This document shows positions 29,040-38,043 of a stretch of 64,000 nt of DNA, piece after piece (positions within the stretch are counted from its first letter, which is position 1; each line of letters starts with the position of its first letter). The notes beneath the pieces are model-generated. The model saw nothing but the letters and a program-made list of their open reading frames with translations. It made no database searches and had not been told where the DNA came from. The position numbers and the translations under genes were made by a program. The stretch is from NCBI RefSeq assembly GCF_030053835.1, contig NZ_CP125655.1:1736001-1800000 (forward strand), given 5' to 3'. The DNA is from Cellulomonas sp. ES6. Its GTDB lineage: Bacteria > Actinomycetota > Actinomycetes > Actinomycetales > Cellulomonadaceae.

Positions 29040-30014
29040 ATGCCGACCCGCGACCGCCTGCTCGCCCTCACCGTCGCCGTCATCTGGGGGCTGAACTTCC
29101 CGGCGATCCACCTGTCGCTCGAGCAGTTCCCGCCGTTCTTCCTGGTCGCGCTGCGGTTCGCCCTGCTCGCCGTGCCGACGCTGCTGCTCGTGCCCCGGCC
29201 GGACGTCCGGCTGCGGTGGCTGCTCGGGTACGGCGTCGGGTTCGGGGTGCTGCAGTTCGCGTTCCTCTACCTCGCCATGCACACCGGCATGCCGACGGGC
29301 CTCGCGTCGCTCGTGCTGCAGGCCTCCGCCCCGTTCACCGTCCTGCTGGGCGCCGTGCTGCTGCGCGAGCGGGTCAGCGCCCGCCAGGCGCTCGGCGTGG
29401 CGGTCGCGCTCGCGGGGCTGGGGGCATCGCCGCGCTGCGGGCCGGGGCCGGGGCGTCCGCCGGGCTGCTGCCCGTGGTGCTCACGCTGTGCGGGGCCCTG
29501 GGGTGGGCGTTCGGCAACGTCGCCAGCCGGCAGGCGCAGCCCGGCAGCCCGCTGCGGTTCATGCTCTGGATGTCCGTCGTCCCGCCGCTGCCGATGCTCG
29601 CGCTGTCGCTGGTCGTGGACGGCCCGTCGGCGATCGCGCGGTCCGTGACGACGCTCGGCACGCCGACCGCCGCGTGGGCGCTCGGCGGGCTGGCGTTCAC
29701 GGTGCTGGTCGCGACCGTCGTGGGCTCCGGGATCTGGACGGCGCTGCTCGCCCGCCACCCCTCCGGCGTCGTCGCCCCGTTCTCGCTGCTCGTGCCGGTC
29801 GTCGGGATCGGGACGTCCTGGGCGTTCCTCGGGGAGCGGCCGGCAGCCGGGGAGCTGCTGCTCGGCGCGGTGATCGTCGGGGGCGTCCTGGTCGCGACCC
29901 GGCCCCCGCGCCGGGGCGGAGCCCGGCCGGCGGACGTCGCCCGGCGGGACGCGCGCACCCCTCGAGCGCACGACACCGGACCCGCTGCACCGCCACGCCC
30001 CGCACCCGGCCTAG
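29040..30014 (+). CDS. EamA/DMT-family transporter (frame broken, 3' end uncertain)
   Basis: Ten-helix drug/metabolite transporter with two EamA repeats. The start is [20 protein letters not shown]; the first repeat ends in [20 protein letters not shown] then [12 protein letters not shown], the second in [20 protein letters not shown] then [14 protein letters not shown] break near 29422 (CTGGGGGC) needs one G. Beyond 29900 the reading frame has no stop; the only nearby stop on this strand is TAG at 30012, reached only if further bases are missing in the G/C runs at 29895-29920. The end is therefore approximate. Probably an amino-acid or metabolite exporter controlled by the divergent LysR. 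Confidence 0.82.
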
Positions 30015-30084
30015 GGCCGGGGCCCGGGCCTGCGCGGCCGGCCGGCCGTCGACATCGCAGCAGGTGCGAGGTTCCGGGCCGCGA

Positions 30085-30140
30085 ACCCCGCACCTGCGGC
30101 AACCTCGACGCGCACGGACCCGGGCCGCACAGGCCGCGAG
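30085..30140 (+). repeat. 56-bp direct repeat, copy 1
   Basis: Starts ACCCCGCACCTGCGGC and matches the copy at 30280-30335 at 45 of 56 positions by my count, without gaps; the first 16 bases are identical. The two copies are 195 bases apart, start to start. Confidence 0.75.
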
Positions 30141-30279
30141 AGGCCAGAAGGCGGGCCCGCAGCCCGCGCCCGGCCCCCGGGTTCTGGCCGCTCGACACCC
30201 GGCCGACCGGGCCCGCTCCGCCCGATCAGGGCCGCGGCGGGCACCGGCGTCGCCGCAGGCGCGGGCGTCGCGGTGCGGG

Positions 30280-30335
30280 ACCCCGCACCTGCGGCGGCCC
30301 CGACGAGCACGGACCCGCTGGGTCCAGGCCACGAG
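30280..30335 (+). repeat. 56-bp direct repeat, copy 2
   Basis: Second copy of the element at 30085. It is preceded by a GC-rich half-palindrome (GCGGGACCCCGC) resembling the inverted repeat found in front of copy 1. Confidence 0.75.
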
Positions 30336-30400
30336 CGGGCGGCAGCGGGCCGCCACGCGCGCGGCCCCAGGTGGCCGGTCGGGGTCCCCGCCCCGTGGGC

Positions 30401-30892
30401 TCAGGCGCGGGGGCGACGAGGGCGGTCGCGATCGCGGCGACGCCCTCGCCCCGGCCGGTGAGGCCGAGACCGTCGGTCGTCGTCGCGGACACCGACACCG
30501 GCGCCCCGGCGGCGGCGGACAGCGCGGCCTCCGCCTCGGCGCGCGCGGGGGCCGAGCCGCGGCCTGGTGCCGATCACCTGGACGGCGACGTTGCCGATCT
30601 CGAACCCCGCCTCGCGGACCAGCCGGGCGGCCTCGGCGAGCAGGGCGGTCCCCGCCGCGCCGGCCCACTCGGGCCGCGACGTCCCGAACACCGAGCCGAG
30701 GTCGCCCACGGCGGCGGCGGACAGCAGCGCGTCCGCGGCGGCATGAGCGGCGACGTCGGCGTCGGAGTGCCCGGCGAGCGGGCGTTCGCCGGGCCACGCG
30801 AGCCCCGCGAGGTGCAGGACCGCCCCGGGCGCGGGGTCCGGGTCGTAGCCGTGGACGTCCACGCCGACGCCGGTGCGCGGCAGCCCGCTCAC
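30401..30892 (-). CDS. ispF: 2-C-methyl-D-erythritol 2,4-cyclodiphosphate synthase (frame broken)
   Basis: MEP-pathway enzyme making isoprenoid precursors. Metal ligands are seen in [11 protein letters not shown] (Asp/His) and [20 protein letters not shown] (His); the later parts are [29 protein letters not shown] and [19 protein letters not shown]. Two breaks, near 30555 (a CGCGCG tract) and 30410 (GCCCCCGC), need one base each; the second lets the protein end at the TGA at 30401. The GTG start overlaps the ispD stop (GTGA), so the two are coupled. Normal length about 165 residues. Confidence 0.93.
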   Translation of the reverse strand: MSGLPRTGVGVDVHGYDPDPAPGAVLHLAGLAWPGERPLAGHSDADVAAHAAADALLSAAAVGDLGSVFGTSRPEWAGAAGTALLAEAARLVREAGFEIGNVAVQVIGTRPRLGPRARRGGGRAVRRRRGAGVGVRDDDRRSRPHRPGRGRRRDRDRPRRPRA

Positions 30893-31605
30893 GCCCGCAC
30901 CCCGGCGCGCGCGACCAGCTCGGCGACCGCGAGGTCCCGCGGTGTCGTGATCTTCGCGGCGGACTCGTCACCGGGCACGACCCACACCTGCTCACCGAGC
31001 GCCTCGACCAGGGCGGCGTCGTCGGTGGCAGCGGTCGCCTCGTCCGCGGCGCGGTGGGCCCCGGCCGCGTGCGCCGCGTCGAGCAGCGCCCTGTCGAAGC
31101 CCTGCGGGGTCTGCACCGCGCGCAGCGCGGCACGTGCGACGGTCGCGACGACGGGCGCGGCGCCGTCGCGGTGCACGCCGACCTGCTTGACGGTGTCCGT
31201 CACGGGCAGCCCGGGCACGACCGCCCGGTGCCCCGCACGGACGGCTCGCTCCACCGACCGGACGAGCGCGGGTGACGCGAGTCCCCGCGCCGCGTCGTGC
31301 ACGAGCACCACGTCGGCGTCGGGCGGCACGGCGGCGAGCCCGGCCGCCACGGAGGCCTGCCGGGACGCCGCGTCCCCCTCGACGAGCACGACGGGCACGT
31401 CCACGTCGCCGAGGGCGGCACGGAACGCGTCGGTGCACCCGGGCGGCACCGTGACCACGACGGACGCGATCACGCCCGAGGCCGCCAGCCGGCGTGCGGC
31501 GTGCTGCACGAGCGGCACCCCGCCCACCTCGGCGAGAGCCTTCGGCCCGGGCAGCCCGAGCCGTGTCCCGCTGCCGGCGGCGGTCAGGATCGCGGCGGTC
31601 GACAT
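30889..31605 (-). CDS. ispD: 2-C-methyl-D-erythritol 4-phosphate cytidylyltransferase
   Basis: 238 residues. Nucleotide-binding start [20 protein letters not shown] (G-rich loop with Arg and Lys), [17 protein letters not shown] (CTP/Mg Asp region), [11 protein letters not shown] and [16 protein letters not shown] are the family blocks. It transfers CMP to MEP in the non-mevalonate pathway, feeding IspF encoded immediately downstream with a 4-base overlap. Intact frame. carD lies 21 bases upstream on the same strand. Confidence 0.96.
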   Translation of the reverse strand: MSTAAILTAAGSGTRLGLPGPKALAEVGGVPLVQHAARRLAASGVIASVVVTVPPGCTDAFRAALGDVDVPVVLVEGDAASRQASVAAGLAAVPPDADVVLVHDAARGLASPALVRSVERAVRAGHRAVVPGLPVTDTVKQVGVHRDGAAPVVATVARAALRAVQTPQGFDRALLDAAHAAGAHRAADEATAATDDAALVEALGEQVWVVPGDESAAKITTPRDLAVAELVARAGVRA

Positions 31606-31626
31606 GCGCGCGTGGTCAGCGCGGGG

Positions 31627-32109
31627 TCAGGACGCGAGCACCTCGTCGAGGATGGCCTCGGCCTTCTCCTCCTCGGTGTGCTCGGCGAGCGCGAGCTCCG
31701 AGACGAGGATCTGCCGGGCCTTCGCCAGCATGCGCTTCTCACCCGCGGACAGCCCGCGGTCGGCGTCCCGGCGGGACAGGTCGCGCACGACCTCGGCGAC
31801 CTTGATGACGTCGCCGGACGCGAGCTTCTCCAGGTTCGCCTTGTAGCGGCGGGACCAGTTGGTCGGCTCCTCCGTGTACGGGGCGCGCAGCACCTCGAAC
31901 ACCCGGTCCAGGCCCTCCTGGCCCACGACGTCACGCACACCCACGAGGTCGACGTTCTCCGCCGGCACCTCGATGGTCAGGTCACCCTGGGCGACCTTCA
32001 GCTTGAGGTAGATCTTGTCCTCGCCGCGGATGGTCCTGGTCTTGATCTCCTCGATCAGCGCTGCACCGTGGTGCGGGTAGACAACAGTCTCCCCAACAGT
32101 GAAAGTCAT
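31627..32109 (-). CDS. carD: CarD-family RNA polymerase-binding regulator
   Basis: 160 residues. N-terminal RNA-polymerase-interaction domain [20 protein letters not shown] (Tudor-like, with the V-YPHHG signature), then a helical DNA-binding domain with [20 protein letters not shown] and [20 protein letters not shown]. In mycobacteria CarD stabilises open promoter complexes, notably at rRNA promoters. Intact frame; ATG at 32109 with an AAAGGGGA ribosome-binding site. It heads the carD-ispD-ispF run. Confidence 0.97.
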   Translation of the reverse strand: MTFTVGETVVYPHHGAALIEEIKTRTIRGEDKIYLKLKVAQGDLTIEVPAENVDLVGVRDVVGQEGLDRVFEVLRAPYTEEPTNWSRRYKANLEKLASGDVIKVAEVVRDLSRRDADRGLSAGEKRMLAKARQILVSELALAEHTEEEKAEAILDEVLAS

Positions 32110-32472
32110 CTGCAGGTGTCCCCTTTCGCGGAAGCCCAGTCTACCACGTGGACCTGGGGGACTTCGTGGAGATCTCCGGCGTTTGCCCTGGTCAGAGCGT
32201 TGCGGGCCTCGTCAGGGGTCCGACACGCCGGGCGGAGCACGCGCATCCGGCGTCGCGCGTGGCTAGTCTCCGACCAGGCCCATACCGCGCTCCTGAGCCC
32301 TGTGACCTGCGGCGACGGTGACCGCAGGCCGTCGCCGCCGTCGCCGCCCCGCCCGCCACCGGGCCGTGCGGAGCGGCGCCAAGCCCACGTAGGCTCAGCA
32401 CCGCACGCCCCCGCGTGCGCCCGAGCGTCCGCGCACCGCAGCGCCCCGTCGTCCGACACCCGAGGAGTCACC
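32110..32472. other. Divergent intergenic region carD / lipoprotein
   Basis: 363 bases without a supported gene. Near carD, minus-strand TAGACT (complement of 32138-32143) could be a -10 element about 30 bases before the ATG; no convincing -35 is seen. A CTGCGG/CCGCAG pair near 32308-32328 flanks CGACGGTGA. On the plus strand, TAGGCT near 32391 is a possible -10 for the lipoprotein gene. Otherwise nothing recognisable. Confidence 0.4.
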
Positions 32473-32953
32473 GTGGCCCGCAGCCGCACGTCCACCCGTC
32501 CCGTCCTCGCCGGCGCGGTCGTCGTCCTGGCGGCCGCCCTGACCGGGTGCTCCGCCACGAACGAGATCACGTCGATGGACGCGTACTCCGCGTCGGACGG
32601 CGTGCGGGCGACGCTCGGCACCGTGACCGCCGAGAACCTGCTGCTGGTGGCCGCCGGCGCCGACGAGCCGGGCGCGCTGCAGGGCGCGCTGTCCAACCGC
32701 GGCGACGACGGCGTGACGGTGACGGTCGTCCTCGGCGAGGACAGCGCGCGGGTGTGGCTGCCCGCCGGCGACACGGTCCTGTTCGGAGGCTCCGACGGGG
32801 ACGAGGTCGTGCTGACGACGCCCGTGGCCCCGGCGCGGTCGCCGACGTGACCCTCAGCACGGGGGCGGACGGCGAGGTCGGCGTCCCGGTGCCGGTGCTC
32901 GACGGCACGCTCCCGGAGTACGCCGACCCGTGCCGGCGGCCGACGGCGCCTGA
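32473..32953 (+). CDS. Small putative lipoprotein (frame broken)
   Basis: About 160 residues after repair. A signal sequence with a lipobox, VVVLAAALTGCSATNE (Cys about residue 27), points to a lipoprotein on the outer face of the membrane. The mature part is beta-like (AENLLLVAAGADEPGALQGA, VTVTVVLGEDSARVWLPAG, GAVADVTLSTGADGEVGVPV) and of unknown function. Breaks near 32833 (GGCCCCGG) and 32933 (GACCCGTG) each need one C; the second gives an end at PVPAADGA. GTG start at 32473. A hairpin terminator follows at 33085. Confidence 0.7.
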
Positions 32954-33084
32954 CACCCGCCGCCCGGCCCCGCGGCCACACAGCCGGGGTCCGGCACCCG
33001 GGGCGGCGGCGTCCCCCGGGCACGCCGGTCCCGCGCGGCGCGACGACGCGCCCCCGACGACGCCCCGCGCGCCCCACGACGCAC

Positions 33085-33119
33085 AGCAGCCCCTCCCGGT
33101 CCGCCGGGAGGGGGCTGCT
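33085..33119. terminator. Bidirectional hairpin terminator, lipoprotein / pstB
   Basis: AGCAGCCCCTCCCGG (33085-33099), loop TCCG, and CCGGGAGGGGGCTGCT (33104-33119) with one bulged G. It lies between the two convergent genes. Confidence 0.8.
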
Positions 33120-33139
33120 GGCGTCCGGGCAGGCCCCGG

Positions 33140-33919
33140 TCAGCCGAAGCGGCCCGAGATGTAGTCCTCGGTCGCCTGCTCCTTCGGCGACGAGAACATC
33201 GTCGCCGTGTCGTCGATCTCGATGAGCCGCCCGGGCTGGCCCGTGCCCGCGATGTTGAAGAACGCCGTCTTCTCGGACACGCGCGCGGCCTGCTGCATGT
33301 TGTGGGTGACGATCACGATCGTGTACTGCGACTTCAGCTCGGCGATGAGGTCCTCGATCGCGAGCGTCGAGATGGGGTCGAGCGCCGAGCAGGGCTCGTC
33401 CATGAGCAGCACCTGCGGCTTGACCGCGATGGCCCGCGCGATGCAGAGGCGCTGCTGCTGGCCGCCGGACAGCCCGGAGCCGGGCCGGTCGAGGCGGTCC
33501 TTCACCTCGTTCCAGAGGTTCGCCCCGCGCAGGGACTGCTCGACGAGGTCGTTCGCGTCGCCCTTCGAGATCCGCCGGTTGTTGAGGCGGATGCCGGCGA
33601 GCACGTTCTCGGCGATCGACATGGTGGGGAACGGGTTCGGCCGCTGGAACACCATGCCGACCTGACGCCGGACGGCCACCGGGTCGATGTCCGCGCCGTA
33701 CAGGTCGACGCCCTCGACGGCGACGGTGCCCTCGACGCGGGCACCGGGGATCACCTCGTGCATCCGGTTGAGGGTGCGCAGGAACGTCGACTTGCCGCAG
33801 CCGGACGGGCCGATGAACGCGGTGACCGAGCGGGGCTCGATGGTCATGTCCACGTCGGCCACGGCGCGGAACGAGCCGTAGAAGATGTTGAGGTTCTTGA
33901 CGTCGATGCGCTGGGCCAT
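33140..33919 (-). CDS. pstB: Phosphate ABC transporter ATPase
   Basis: 259 residues. Starts [20 protein letters not shown]; Walker [20 protein letters not shown] (about 38), signature [17 protein letters not shown] (about 150), Walker [21 protein letters not shown]. It energises high-affinity phosphate import by PstSCA. ATG at 33919 with GGAGAC upstream. Last gene of the pst operon, 41 bases after pstA; intact frame. Confidence 0.97.
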   Translation of the reverse strand: MAQRIDVKNLNIFYGSFRAVADVDMTIEPRSVTAFIGPSGCGKSTFLRTLNRMHEVIPGARVEGTVAVEGVDLYGADIDPVAVRRQVGMVFQRPNPFPTMSIAENVLAGIRLNNRRISKGDANDLVEQSLRGANLWNEVKDRLDRPGSGLSGGQQQRLCIARAIAVKPQVLLMDEPCSALDPISTLAIEDLIAELKSQYTIVIVTHNMQQAARVSEKTAFFNIAGTGQPGRLIEIDDTATMFSSPKEQATEDYISGRFG

Positions 33920-33960
33920 CGGGTCGTCTCCTTGCCGGTCAGAGGGGGAGGTCGGGGAGG

Positions 33961-34926
33961 TCAGCGGGCCTTCGGCGCGAACCAGCGGTTGACGAGACGT
34001 CCCACGAGGTTCAGCAGCATGACGATGAGGAACAGCGTGAGGGCCGCCGCCCACGCCCGCTGGAGGTTGATGTCGGGGACGCACGCCAGGTCGTCGGCGG
34101 AGCACGGCACGAGACCCTGGGCGTACTGCCGGTACACGTAGACGGGCAGCGTCATCATGCGGCCGTCGAACAGGTTGGTGTTGATGGAGTCGACGACGCC
34201 GACGGTGAGCAGCAGCGGCGCGGTCTCGCCGATGACGCGGGCGATCGCCAGCATGACGCCGGTGGTGAGGCCCGCGACGGAGGTCCGCAGCACGACCTTG
34301 ATGATCGTGAGCCAGCGCGGCACGCCCAGGGCCAGCGACGCCTCGCGCAGCTCGTTCGGCACGAGCCGCATCTCCTCGCTGGAGCGGATGACCACGGGGA
34401 TCATCAGCACCGACAGCGCGACGGAGCCGACGAGGCCCATCCGCACGCCGGGTCCGAAGATGAGCGCGAACAGCGCGTAGGCGAACAGGCCGGCGACGAT
34501 CGACGGGATGCCGGTCATGACGTCGACGAGGAACGTGATGAGCCGGGCCAGGGCGCCCCGCCCGTACTCGACGAGGTAGATCGCGGCGAGCAGGCCGATC
34601 GGCACCGAGATCACCGTCGCGAACAGCGTGATCAGCAGGGTGCCGACGATCGCGTGGTAGATGCCGCCCGCGTCCATGCCGCCGTAGACGCCGCGCATGG
34701 AGTACAGCAGGAAGTCGGCGTTCATCCGGCCGATGCCGCGGGACACCACGGTCCACGTGAGCGAGATCAGCGGCAGCATCGCGAGCAGGAACGCCCCGGT
34801 GACCAGGACGCGCATGACGACGTCAGTGCGCCGGCGGCGCCGGTCGGTGGTCTGCAGCAGCTCGCGCAGCGTGGCGGAGCCGTCGGCGGCGGGGCCGGCG
34901 GGCGTCGCGGGGGTGGTGGCGGTCAT
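33961..34926 (-). CDS. pstA: Phosphate ABC transporter permease PstA
   Basis: 321 residues with six transmembrane helices. The ABC-permease (EAA) loop is [20 protein letters not shown] (about 210). The stretch [18 protein letters not shown] near residue 280 ([20 protein letters not shown]) is an actinobacterial insertion. It forms the channel with PstC. ATG at 34926; pstC ends one base away (stop 34928-34930), implying tight co-translation. Confidence 0.95.
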   Translation of the reverse strand: MTATTPATPAGPAADGSATLRELLQTTDRRRRRTDVVMRVLVTGAFLLAMLPLISLTWTVVSRGIGRMNADFLLYSMRGVYGGMDAGGIYHAIVGTLLITLFATVISVPIGLLAAIYLVEYGRGALARLITFLVDVMTGIPSIVAGLFAYALFALIFGPGVRMGLVGSVALSVLMIPVVIRSSEEMRLVPNELREASLALGVPRWLTIIKVVLRTSVAGLTTGVMLAIARVIGETAPLLLTVGVVDSINTNLFDGRMMTLPVYVYRQYAQGLVPCSADDLACVPDINLQRAWAAALTLFLIVMLLNLVGRLVNRWFAPKAR

Positions 34927-34927
34927 G

Positions 34928-35939
34928 TCAGTTGGCCCCCGAGAAGTCCTTGCGCCGCGCGACGATGCGCGGGCGGCCATGTTCACGGCCAGGGTGATGA
35001 CGAACAGCGCCAGGCCGGTCGCGATGAGCGTCGCGACGCCGGTCTGGTTCGCCTCCGGGAACTGCGCGGCGATGTTCGCGGCGATGGTCTGCTGCTGACC
35101 CGCGGCGAGCAGCTGGAACGAGTAGAGGAACCCGGGCGACAGGATCATCAGCACGGCCATGGTCTCGCCGAGCGCGCGGCCCAGGCCGAGCATGGCGGCC
35201 GACACGATGCCGGAGCGGGCGAACGGCAGCACGGCCATCCGCACCATCTCCCACTGCGTCGCGCCGAGGGCCAGCGCGGCCTCCTCGTGCAGGCGCGGCG
35301 TCTGCAGGAACACCTCGCGGCAGATCGCGGTGATGATCGGCAGGATCATGACGGCCAGCACCACGCCGACGGTCATCATCACGCGGCCCGTCGGGGAGAC
35401 CGCGCCGGAGAAGAACGGGATCCAGCCGAGGTACCTCCCGAGGACCTCCCACAGCGGCTGCACCAGCGGGCTGAGCACCAGCCCGCCCCACAGGCCGTAG
35501 ACGACCGAGGGGATCGCGGCCAGCAGGTCGACCACGTAGCCGAGGGCGGTCGCGAGGCGCCGCGGGGCGTAGTGGGAGATGAACAGGGCGATCCCGATGG
35601 CGACCGGGGTGGACAGCAGCAGGGCGAGCGCGGCGGCGAGCAGGGAGCCGAAGACCAGCGGCCCCACGAAGCCGAGCAGGGACGTGTCGTCCGGGAACCA
35701 GCTGACCGCGTCCGCGAGGTCGGCCGGGTCCGCGCTGAGCGCCGGCCACGCCCGCTGCACGAGGAACACCGCGACCGCGGCGAGGATCACGAGGATCAGG
35801 ACGCCCGCGCCGGTGGCGAGCCACCGGAACACGCGGCTGCCGCCACGGTCCGCGGGGCGGTTCCTCCCGCGGCGGGCGGCGGCGGCCGGGTCCGCGGCCG
35901 GCCGGGGGTCCCCGTCGTGCGGGGCTGGGTGCTGGTCAC
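34928..35939 (-). CDS. pstC: Phosphate ABC transporter permease PstC (frame broken)
   Basis: About 337 residues after repair. Six helices; the hallmark motifs are ALLLSTPVAIGIALFISHYA, LGYVVDLLAAIPSVVYGLWG and the permease loop AALALGATQWEMVRMAVLPF. Two breaks: near 35912 (CGGGGACC, one G missing) linking the GTG start at 35939 (TSTQPRTTGDPRPAADP) to the body, and near 34967, which gives the proper end RAIVARRKDFSGAN. Without repair the frame would fuse wrongly into pstA. The length matches actinobacterial PstC. Confidence 0.93.
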
Positions 35940-36053
35940 ACTGTCTCCAGGGGAGGGGGAGGAGCGGGCCTTCGCGCCGAGGGCCGGCCCACGCGTGTGG
36001 ACCGGCCGCGGGCGGGACCGGCGGCCGGGTCGCGGCCGCCGGTCCCCTCCGGC

Positions 36054-37169
36054 TCAGGACGCCAGGGTGATCGCGTCGATCGAGGCCTGGACGTCGGTGC
36101 GCAGCGCGTCGGAGATCGGTGCGGACCCCGCGGCGGACTCGGAGGCCGACTGGCCCTCGGCGCTGGCGATGTACGTGGCGAAGGCCTTGACCAGGTCCAC
36201 GTCCTCCTGGGTGTCGTACGCCTGGCACACGACCAGGTACGACGCGAGGATCAGCGGGTAGGCGCCGTCGGCGGTCGTCTCGCGGTCGATCGCGATGACG
36301 ATGTCGCCCTCCTCGCGGGTCTCGTCGCGCGGCGAGGCGTCGAGCGCGGCCGCCGCGGCCTCCTCGGTCGGCGCGACGAACGAGTCGCCGACGCCGATGG
36401 AGACGATGCCGAGGTCGCCGGCCTTCGAGGCGTCGGCGTAGCCGATGGTGCCGTCGCCGCCCTGGACGGCCTGGATCAGGCCGGAGGTCTGGGCGCCGGA
36501 CTCGCCGCCGTCGATCGGCCAGTCACCGGAGGGCTCGTCCGCCCAGGCACCGCCGGACGCGGCGGCCAGGTACTCGGTGAAGTTCTCCGTGGTGCCCGAC
36601 TCGTCGGAGCGGTGCACGGGCGTGATGGCGGTGCTCGGCAGCGTCACGTCCGGGTTGGCCTCGGCGATCTCCGGCGCGTCCCAGGTGGTGATGGTGCCGT
36701 TGAAGATGTTCGCGATGGTCTCGGCCGACAGGTTCAGGGAGTCGACGCCCTCGAGGTTGAAGACCACGGCGATCGGGGAGATGTAGACCGGCAGGTCGAC
36801 GGCGTTCGAGCCGAAGCAGCGCTCCTGCGCCTGGGCCAGCTCGTCCTCGTCCAGCGCGGCGTCCGAGCCCGCGAAGGCCACGGAGCCGTCGAGGAACGAC
36901 GTGCGGCCGCCGCCGGAGCCGACGGGGTCGTACGAGACGGTGACGTCGGGGTTCGCGCTCTGGAACCCGGCGCGCCAGGCCTCCATGGCCGACTCCTGCG
37001 ACGAGGCGCCCGCGCCGACGAGCTCGCCCGAGAGCGAGGTGTCGGAACCGGTGTCGGTGCCGCCGGTCGAGCCGGAGCCGGTCGGGTCGTCCGAACCACA
37101 TGCCGTGAGGGAGAGGGCGACGACGCCGGCGAGGGCGAGGGCACCCGTACGACCGCGGTTGAGCTTCAC
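36054..37169 (-). CDS. pstS: Phosphate-binding lipoprotein PstS
   Basis: 371 residues. Lipoprotein signal LAGVVALSLTACGSDDPTGS (lipobox Cys about 24) and a Gly/Ser/Thr linker. The mature protein has ELVGAGASSQESAMEAWRAG and SVAFAGSDAALDEDEL, and phosphate contacts in PVHRSDESGTTENFTEYLA and IGYADASKAGDL. It captures extracellular phosphate for PstCA. Intact frame, ATG at 37169. A PHO-box-like repeat lies 94-111 bases upstream. The pstC gene follows after 114 bases. Confidence 0.96.
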   Translation of the reverse strand: MKLNRGRTGALALAGVVALSLTACGSDDPTGSGSTGGTDTGSDTSLSGELVGAGASSQESAMEAWRAGFQSANPDVTVSYDPVGSGGGRTSFLDGSVAFAGSDAALDEDELAQAQERCFGSNAVDLPVYISPIAVVFNLEGVDSLNLSAETIANIFNGTITTWDAPEIAEANPDVTLPSTAITPVHRSDESGTTENFTEYLAAASGGAWADEPSGDWPIDGGESGAQTSGLIQAVQGGDGTIGYADASKAGDLGIVSIGVGDSFVAPTEEAAAAALDASPRDETREEGDIVIAIDRETTADGAYPLILASYLVVCQAYDTQEDVDLVKAFATYIASAEGQSASESAAGSAPISDALRTDVQASIDAITLAS

Positions 37170-37262
37170 GTTGTTCCGTCCTGTCGTGACGCGGCGCGCA
37201 CCCGTCTGTGCGCGACCTGACGCCGACGCTAGGGAGCGGAGGTGACCAGCCCTCCGTCGCCC

Positions 37263-37280
37263 GGTGAACCCCAGGTGAAC
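37263..37280 (-). promoter_or_regulatory. PHO-box-like direct repeat upstream of pstS
   Basis: Read on the minus strand, GTTCACC occurs twice with an 11-bp period (37274-37280 and 37263-37269). This matches the 11-bp direct-repeat units described for Streptomyces PhoP. A weaker GGTCACC (37241-37247) sits 22 bp further on, in phase. It is placed to activate the pst operon under phosphate limitation via the adjacent two-component system. Confidence 0.75.
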
Positions 37281-37325
37281 GACCGGCCAATCCTGGCGGG
37301 CACCCGCCGCCGCGGACGCGGGCGG

Positions 37326-38039
37326 CTACGCGGGCCCGTCGTCGAGCAGCTTGTAGCCCAGGCCCCGGACGGTCACGAGCAGGGTGGGGTTCGCGGGGTC
37401 GGGCTCGATCTTCGCGCGCACGCGCTTCACGTGGACGTCGAGGGTCTTGGTGTCCCCCACGTAGTCCGTGCCCCACACGCGGTCGATGAGCTGCCCCCGG
37501 GTGAGGACCCGACCGGCGTTGCGCAGCAGCAGCTCGAGCAGCTCGAACTCCTTGAGCGGGAACGCGACGACCTGGTCGCCGACCGTGACGGTGTGCCGCT
37601 CGACGTCCATCCGGACCGGGCCGGCCGCCAGCACGCCGTCGTCCTCGTCGTCCGGGGCGGGCGCCGCGGCCGCCGGTGCCTGGCGGCGGCGCAGCACGGC
37701 GCGCACCCGGGCCAGCAGCTCCCGCGAGGAGTACGGCTTGGTGACGTAGTCGTCCGCGCCGAGCTCCAGGCCGACGACCTTGTCGATCTCCCCGTCCTTC
37801 GCGGTCAGCATGATGACGGGGACGTCGCTGCGCGCCCGCAGCTGGCGGCAGACCTCCGTGCCGGACAGCCCGGGCAGCATGAGGTCGAGCAGCACCAGGT
37901 CGGCGCCCTCGGCGTCGAACGCGGTCAGGGCGTCCGGGCCCGTCGCGGCGGTGGTGACCTCGAAGCCCTCGCGGCCCAGCAGGTAGGCCAGCGGGTCGCG
38001 GTACGACTCCTCGTCCTCGACGAGCAGGATGCGGGTCAC
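37326..38039 (-). CDS. regX3: Phosphate response regulator, RegX3/PhoP type
   Basis: 237 residues. OmpR-family receiver starting TRILLVEDEESYRDPLAYLL, phosphorylated Asp in LVLLDLMLPGLSG (about 54), Lys in DDYVTKPYSSREL (about 103). The winged-helix domain ends TKTLDVHVKRVRAKIEPDPA and VRGLGYKLL. GTG start at 38039, 4 bases after the sensor kinase stop, so one operon. It probably binds the GTTCACC repeats upstream of pstS and phoU. Named RegX3 for the senX3-regX3-phoU arrangement. Confidence 0.93.
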   Translation of the reverse strand: MTRILLVEDEESYRDPLAYLLGREGFEVTTAATGPDALTAFDAEGADLVLLDLMLPGLSGTEVCRQLRARSDVPVIMLTAKDGEIDKVVGLELGADDYVTKPYSSRELLARVRAVLRRRQAPAAAAPAPDDEDDGVLAAGPVRMDVERHTVTVGDQVVAFPLKEFELLELLLRNAGRVLTRGQLIDRVWGTDYVGDTKTLDVHVKRVRAKIEPDPANPTLLVTVRGLGYKLLDDGPA

Positions 38040-38043
38040 GGGG

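Larger units (their letters stand above)
30015..30400. other. Repeat-bearing intergenic region
   Basis: 386 bases between EamA and ispF with no supported gene. It holds two copies of a 56-bp direct repeat and an inverted repeat around 30060-30096 (CAGGTGCGAGGTTC pairing with GAACCCCGCACCTG, one mismatch). Open frames exist on both strands, but they have only Arg/Pro-rich composition and are probably spurious. Confidence 0.6.

Noticed and set aside
30015..30400. Small coding genes in the repeat region
   Set aside because: Frames exist on both strands, but have no ribosome-binding site, no recognisable domain and composition expected from GC bias.
33961..35939. Natural PstC-PstA fusion protein
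   Set aside because: The open frame through both genes arises only because a base is missing near 34967; restoring it gives a normal PstC end and a separate PstA start.
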